This document shows, piece by piece, positions 7,230 through 10,454 of a stretch of 10,454 nucleotides of DNA (positions within the stretch are counted from its first letter, which is position 1; each line of letters begins with the position of its first letter). The notes under the pieces were generated by a model. It searched no databases. It saw nothing but the letters and a program-made list of their open reading frames with translations, and was not told the origin of the DNA. Both the position numbers and the translations under genes were made by a program. Origin of the DNA: Bacillota bacterium (GTDB lineage Bacteria > Bacillota > Clostridia > Christensenellales > CAG-138); assembly GCA_023435025.1 (NCBI GenBank), contig JAEYSE010000067.1, positions 1 through 10,454 of the forward strand, in the 5' to 3' direction.

Positions 7230-7360
7230 GCCGTTCTGGGCGGGTCTCGGGATGCCGCGTTTTTAGTTGGCGCTTGGCGTGGCGGAGGGACTGACGGATG
7301 TTTGAGGGAAAGAGGCGGCTCTGTTGCCTCAAGCATCTGCCGCCCGAACGGCTTTTTTTT
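7230..7360 (+). ncRNA. Candidate structured RNA: compact three-way junction ending in T8
   Basis: Reading the + strand as RNA, three helices use almost all of the bases. P1 pairs 7230-7243 with 7340-7352: 13 bp with only U7237 bulged. P2 pairs GTCTC 7244-7248 with GGGAC 7287-7291, and after an internal loop GCCGCG 7254-7259 with CGTGGC 7278-7283, each with one G-U. P3 pairs 7295-7307 with 7327-7339: 13 bp with two G-U pairs. It is topped by AGAG 7311-7314 with CTCT 7319-7322 around a GCGG loop. P1/P2 and P3/P1 meet with no unpaired base, and only TGA (7292-7294) separates P2 from P3. Eight T residues (7353-7360) follow P1. I do not recognise it as a known riboswitch or RNA family. It could be a leader of murD, an unusual terminator for mraY, or an interspersed palindromic repeat. 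Confidence 0.45.
7339..7360 (+). terminator. Possible intrinsic terminator before murD
   Basis: TTTTTTTT at 7353-7360 follows directly on the 3' strand of a GC-rich helix. Locally the helix could be GCCG (7339-7342) with CGGC (7349-7352) around CCCGAA, which is only 4 bp. The longer option is the 13-bp P1 helix with the distant strand at 7230-7243. The T run makes termination likely, but the local stem is short, so efficiency may depend on the upstream strand. Confidence 0.5.
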
Positions 7361-7420
7361 ATCAAATATCGTCCGTGTGGCGTTTGAATTGACAAACATT
7401 TTGGAAAGGGATGAAATTCA

Positions 7421-8767
7421 ATGAAGACCGCGCTCATCGTCGGCATGGCGCGCTCCGGAATTGCAAGCGCTCAATTGCTCGCCTCTCAGGGCTGGCACCT
7501 CGTACTCAACGATTCTCGCCAGGAAGTGCCGGAGCTTGCAACTTCGTTTGCGGATGTAAAGTATGTCAACGCTTTGGGCAAAGACCCCTCGGCGTATATC
7601 GCAGGTGTGGATCTTGTTGTGGTAAGCCCCGGCGTCTCGCTTTTCCAGCCGTTTGTAGAAGAAGCGCGCGCTGCGGGAATCGAAGTCATCAGTGAAATCG
7701 AGCTGGGCTGGCGGTATTCTAAAGGTGAATTTTTATGCATCACCGGCACCAACGGCAAGACGACCTGCACCGCGCTTACCGGGGAGATATTTAAAAACGC
7801 GGGCAGGAACACATTTGTTTTGGGCAATATCGGAACGCCAATTACGCAGTGCGCGCTTGAAACCAGGGAAGGCGACGTCATTGTGGCGGAAACGGCGGCA
7901 CTGCAGCTCGAAGGCAACCTGTTCTTCCACGCGAAGGCCGCGGCAGTTTGCAACATCACGGAGGACCATCTGGACCGGTTTTTGACCATGGAAAACTATA
8001 TCGTCGCCAAATGCAAGATATTCGATAACCAGACGGCGGACGATTTCGCCATACTCAATTACGATGATCCCGTCGTACGCGATATGGCGGGGGAGACCCC
8101 TGCGCGAAAGCTCTATTTCTCCCGCCGTGAAGAAGTGAGCGAAGGCGTATATGCAAGCGGGGAAGAGGTGCGTTACCGCTTTGGCGGGCAAGAAGGCGTA
8201 CTGTGTCTGGCTGGTGAGATACGCATTCCAGGCGCGCATAACCTTGAAAACGCCATGCTGTGCGCCTGCATTGCGCTCTCACGGGATGTAGAACCCGCAG
8301 TAATCCGCGAAACGCTCATGACGTTCCCGGGCGTGGAGCATCGGATCGAGTTTGTTTGCGAGCGCCGTGGTGTACGTTACATCAATGACAGCAAGGGCAC
8401 CAACCCGGACAGCACCATCAAGGCGGTCGCTGCCATGGACCGGCCAACTATCCTCCTTTTAGGTGGCTACGACAAACACAGCTCGTTTGACGAGCTGTTC
8501 GCCGTTATGGCGCAAAGCCGCGTAAAAGCCGCAGTAGCGCTGGGGAAAACAGCAGAAAAGATTTTGGACGCCGCCCGACGCGCACAGTTTTCCAACATCG
8601 TACACTGCACCGGCGGGTTTGAGGAAGCAGTAGATATGGCGCGGGAGCTTGCCGCCCCAGGAGATACGGTACTTCTTTCACCAGCCTGCGCAAGTTGGGA
8701 CATGTTTGAGAATTTCGAGCAGCGCGGACGCGTTTTCAAAGAAATCGTAGCGAGGTATCCAGCGTAA
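7421..8767 (+). CDS. murD: UDP-N-acetylmuramoyl-L-alanine--D-glutamate ligase
   Basis: MurD is the cytoplasmic Mur ligase that adds D-glutamate to UDP-MurNAc-L-Ala using ATP. The 448-aa product has the N-terminal nucleotide-binding fold starting VGMARSGIASAQLL (7-20) and VVVSPGV (66-72). It also has the ATP loop GTNGKTTCT (109-117), NITEDHLDRF (178-187) with the expected lysine region AKCKIF (196-201), NDSKGTNPDSTIKA (322-335) and the C-terminal LSPACASWDMFENFEQRG (419-436). One motif departs from the family: the segment usually E-x-SSFQLE reads ETAALQLE at 157-164. The ATG is preceded by GGAAAGGG at 7403-7410, 10 nt away, a rather long spacing. An ATG at 7411 is in another frame. The gene is separated from mraY by a structured 201-nt gap, and no convincing own promoter is seen. 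Confidence 0.96.
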   Translation: MKTALIVGMARSGIASAQLLASQGWHLVLNDSRQEVPELATSFADVKYVNALGKDPSAYIAGVDLVVVSPGVSLFQPFVEEARAAGIEVISEIELGWRYSKGEFLCITGTNGKTTCTALTGEIFKNAGRNTFVLGNIGTPITQCALETREGDVIVAETAALQLEGNLFFHAKAAAVCNITEDHLDRFLTMENYIVAKCKIFDNQTADDFAILNYDDPVVRDMAGETPARKLYFSRREEVSEGVYASGEEVRYRFGGQEGVLCLAGEIRIPGAHNLENAMLCACIALSRDVEPAVIRETLMTFPGVEHRIEFVCERRGVRYINDSKGTNPDSTIKAVAAMDRPTILLLGGYDKHSSFDELFAVMAQSRVKAAVALGKTAEKILDAARRAQFSNIVHCTGGFEEAVDMARELAAPGDTVLLSPACASWDMFENFEQRGRVFKEIVARYPA

Positions 8768-8876
8768 GCTGTCGAGTTATGTCGGAAAAAGCAAGGAATA
8801 AATGGCATGTCCGCCCGCATAGGATGAAGGGCGGTATTGACGTAAGGAGCGGGAGTTGCGGGAGGAAGCCAGCAGT

Positions 8877-9989
8877 ATGGAGCGAGGCTTAAAAAAAGCA
8901 AAGCCGGGGCGCATGGATTTTGGCATCCTGTTCGTGGTGCTTGCGTTGTGCGCCATCGGCCTTGTCATGGTGTTCTCCGCCAGCTACTACTCCGCACAAG
9001 AAAAGATCGGGGATGCGTTCTACTATGTGCGAAAGCAGGCGATTTACCTTGCTCTGTCCATCCCCGTCATGCTCCTTCTTACGCGAATTGACTACCATGT
9101 GCTGGATAAACTCAAAACCCCGATCCTGCTGGTATGCGCTATTCTGCTTATTGCGGTACTACTCTTTGGCAGCGAATATAATGGCGCCAAACGCTGGCTT
9201 TCCATCGCGGGGCAGAGCATACAACCCTCCGAGGTGGCGAAGTTTGGCATGATGATCTATATGAGCGCGTTCATGGCCAGCCGCCAGCACTTGATGAAGG
9301 ATTTCATCAAAGGGCTTTTGCCCATGCTGCTGGTATTGGGCGTTATCTGCGGGCTCATCATGCTCCAGCCCAATATGTCCATGGCTGTTATCATCGGCAT
9401 GATGGGCATCGCCATGCTATATGTGGGCGGCGCGGATTTTAAGTACATTGCACTGTTGATGCTTGCAGGCGTGGCGCTTTTCTTCTTGCTGACAGTGGTG
9501 GCGGAATACCGCATGAAGCGTCTTATAAGCTTCACCAATCCTTGGGAAGACCCTGCCGGGACGGGCTACCAGCTCATTCAGTCCCTTTATGCGTTGGGGG
9601 CGGGAGGTTTGTTTGGGCAGGGCTTGAGCAACAGCCGCCAGAAGCTGCTGTATTTAACGTTTGGGGAAAGCGACTTCGTGTTTTCCATTGTTGGGGAAGA
9701 ACTCGGGTTTATCGGTGCAGCGGTGGTGCTGCTACTGTATCTGTTTATCGTATACCGCGGTATACGCGTGGCGCTAAAGTGCAAGGATCGCTTCGGAAGC
9801 CTGCTCGCAGCGGGGATCACAATCGTGTTTGCGCTGCAGGTCGCGGTGAATGTGGGTGTCGTCACAGGCGTCATGCCCACCACCGGTCAGGCAATGCCTT
9901 TTATCAGCGCGGGAGGCAGCTCCTTGCTGATTTTTATGAGCGCAATGGGCGTCCTGCTAAACATTTCGCGCCATACATCCGAATTATAG
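8877..9989 (+). CDS. ftsW: SEDS family peptidoglycan glycosyltransferase FtsW/SpoVE
   Basis: SEDS proteins polymerise glycan strands from lipid II together with a class B PBP; FtsW acts at the septum and SpoVE in the spore cortex. The 370-aa product is polytopic, with about ten hydrophobic segments. It shows GAKRWLSIAGQSIQPSEVAK (103-122), MLQPNMSMA (162-170), NPWEDPAGTGYQLIQSLYAL (221-240), GQGLSNSRQK (247-256), ESDFVFSIVGEELGFIG (264-280) with D266 at the position of the catalytic aspartate, and MPTTGQAMPFISAGGSS (333-349). ATG 8877 has GGAGG 11 nt upstream (8861-8865). TTG 8856, seven codons earlier, has AAGGAG at 8844-8849, 6 nt away, and is a real alternative since mraZ also uses TTG. 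Whether it is FtsW or SpoVE cannot be decided from this sequence. The expected neighbour murG is absent. Confidence 0.94.
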   Translation: MERGLKKAKPGRMDFGILFVVLALCAIGLVMVFSASYYSAQEKIGDAFYYVRKQAIYLALSIPVMLLLTRIDYHVLDKLKTPILLVCAILLIAVLLFGSEYNGAKRWLSIAGQSIQPSEVAKFGMMIYMSAFMASRQHLMKDFIKGLLPMLLVLGVICGLIMLQPNMSMAVIIGMMGIAMLYVGGADFKYIALLMLAGVALFFLLTVVAEYRMKRLISFTNPWEDPAGTGYQLIQSLYALGAGGLFGQGLSNSRQKLLYLTFGESDFVFSIVGEELGFIGAAVVLLLYLFIVYRGIRVALKCKDRFGSLLAAGITIVFALQVAVNVGVVTGVMPTTGQAMPFISAGGSSLLIFMSAMGVLLNISRHTSEL

Positions 9990-10093
9990 AGTACACGCTA
10001 CAGCGCTTAGAACAAGGGACATGGTGCTTAGGGCTCAGGCACGGCACGTTTTCTCAACCGGATGCATAAGATGAAATTGTTCGCGAGCCATCC

Positions 10094-10098
10094 GGAGG
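10094..10098 (+). promoter_or_regulatory. Ribosome binding site of murA
   Basis: GGAGG at 10094-10098 lies 9 nt before ATG 10108 and supports that start. The rest of the 118-nt gap after ftsW shows no clear promoter or terminator. Confidence 0.7.
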
Positions 10099-10107
10099 TG
10101 AAATTTG

Positions 10108-10454
10108 ATGTCCCGTATCATCGTGGCGGGCGGGTCGCCGCTTTGCGGCGAGCTGAACGCGCCAGGCGCCAAAAATGCCGCGCTGCCTATCTTAGCAGCC
10201 GCGCTGTTGGCGCAGCATCCTGTGCGGCTGCTTGATTGTCCGCGCCTAAGCGACGTGTACAACATGATTGAGCTGTTGCGCGCTCTTGGTTGTACAATCT
10301 CTTGGGAGGAAAATGTCCTGATCATAGATCCGCGGGATGCGCAGTGCCATGAACTTCCGGAACATCTGTCCAAGTCCCTGCGCTCTTCCATATTTCTGCT
10401 TGGCCCCATGGTTGGAAAGTTCGGCCGGGCGATTGCAACATTTCCGGGCGGCTG
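10108..10454 (+). CDS. murA: UDP-N-acetylglucosamine 1-carboxyvinyltransferase, N-terminal part (partial)
   Basis: MurA carries out the first committed step of peptidoglycan synthesis, transferring enolpyruvate from phosphoenolpyruvate to UDP-GlcNAc in the cytoplasm. The frame runs open from ATG 10108 to the right edge, giving 115 complete codons. It starts MSRIIVAGGSPLCGELNAPG and has GAKNAALPILAAALLA (residues 20-35) with the substrate-binding Lys-Asn pair, then KSLRSSIFLLGPMVGKFGRA (90-109). It stops at FPGG with two bases (TG) of the next codon. The family has the catalytic cysteine at exactly this place (PGGC), so TG is probably the start of a Cys codon, consistent with the fosfomycin-sensitive form, but the third base is not in view. 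Its place after ftsW in the dcw cluster is known in some Firmicutes. Many of these bacteria have two MurA copies. Confidence 0.93.
   Translation, partial: MSRIIVAGGSPLCGELNAPGAKNAALPILAAALLAQHPVRLLDCPRLSDVYNMIELLRALGCTISWEENVLIIDPRDAQCHELPEHLSKSLRSSIFLLGPMVGKFGRAIATFPGG

Noticed and set aside
7291..7312. CTGACGG and GAAA resembling a hammerhead ribozyme core
   Set aside because: The CUGANGA box has a mismatch, and the GAAA lies inside the P3 stem-loop rather than next to a third helix, so the hammerhead layout is not met.
7389..7417. TTGACA at 7389-7394 as -35 of a murD promoter
   Set aside because: The only -10 at correct spacing (TGAAAT at 7412-7417) is weak, and transcription would start at or after the murD ATG, bypassing its ribosome binding site.
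8811..8834. Inverted repeat CCGCCC/GGGCGG between murD and ftsW
   Set aside because: A 6-bp stem with a 12-nt loop and no T run is not a terminator. It is too short to support a regulatory claim.
1..10454. CRISPR arrays, insertion sequences, tRNA or rRNA genes, prophage or defence genes
   Set aside because: I looked for spaced repeats, transposase motifs, tRNA-like clover leaves and rRNA segments and saw none. The window is core dcw genes throughout.

Overview
The window is the 5' part of a division and cell wall (dcw) cluster, all on the + strand, from what looks like a Gram-positive bacterium of the Clostridia/Firmicutes type with moderately high GC. The evidence is the order mraZ-rsmH-ftsL-class B PBP with two PASTA domains-murE-mraY-murD-ftsW/spoVE-murA, purine-rich Shine-Dalgarno sites, clostridial-style motifs (NDSKGTNPDST in MurD, a Cys-rich RsmH tail), and a MurE with the DNPR signature, which indicates meso-diaminopimelate peptidoglycan. 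Genus cannot be told from this sequence alone.

Layout: positions 1-172 hold the C-terminal end of a metallophosphoesterase, followed by a strong intrinsic terminator (281-319). A 175-nt control region with AAAGTG-type direct repeats and an extended -10 promoter leads into mraZ (TTG start, 495). mraZ overlaps rsmH by four bases (ATGA), followed by a small FtsL-like protein and a 708-aa transpeptidase. A 144-nt gap with its own good extended -10 promoter precedes murE, and mraY follows murE closely. A 201-nt gap then contains a striking potential RNA fold: a compact three-way junction ending in eight T residues. Next come murD, an FtsW/SpoVE-type SEDS protein, and the first 115 codons of murA, which is cut by the window end just before its catalytic cysteine codon.

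The genes form one pathway. MurA starts UDP-MurNAc synthesis, MurD and MurE add D-Glu and diaminopimelate, MraY transfers the precursor to undecaprenyl phosphate, the SEDS protein polymerises the glycan and the PBP crosslinks it. FtsL-like protein and PBP belong to the divisome, MraZ is the cluster's transcription regulator, and RsmH methylates 16S rRNA. Two steps are absent from their usual places: murF (expected between murE and mraY) and murG (expected after ftsW).

Most of the window is ordinary core genome. The items most worth a second look are the three-way-junction element before murD, the missing murF and murG, and the changed SSxQL-type motif in MurD. I see no novel defence, mobile or CRISPR system.
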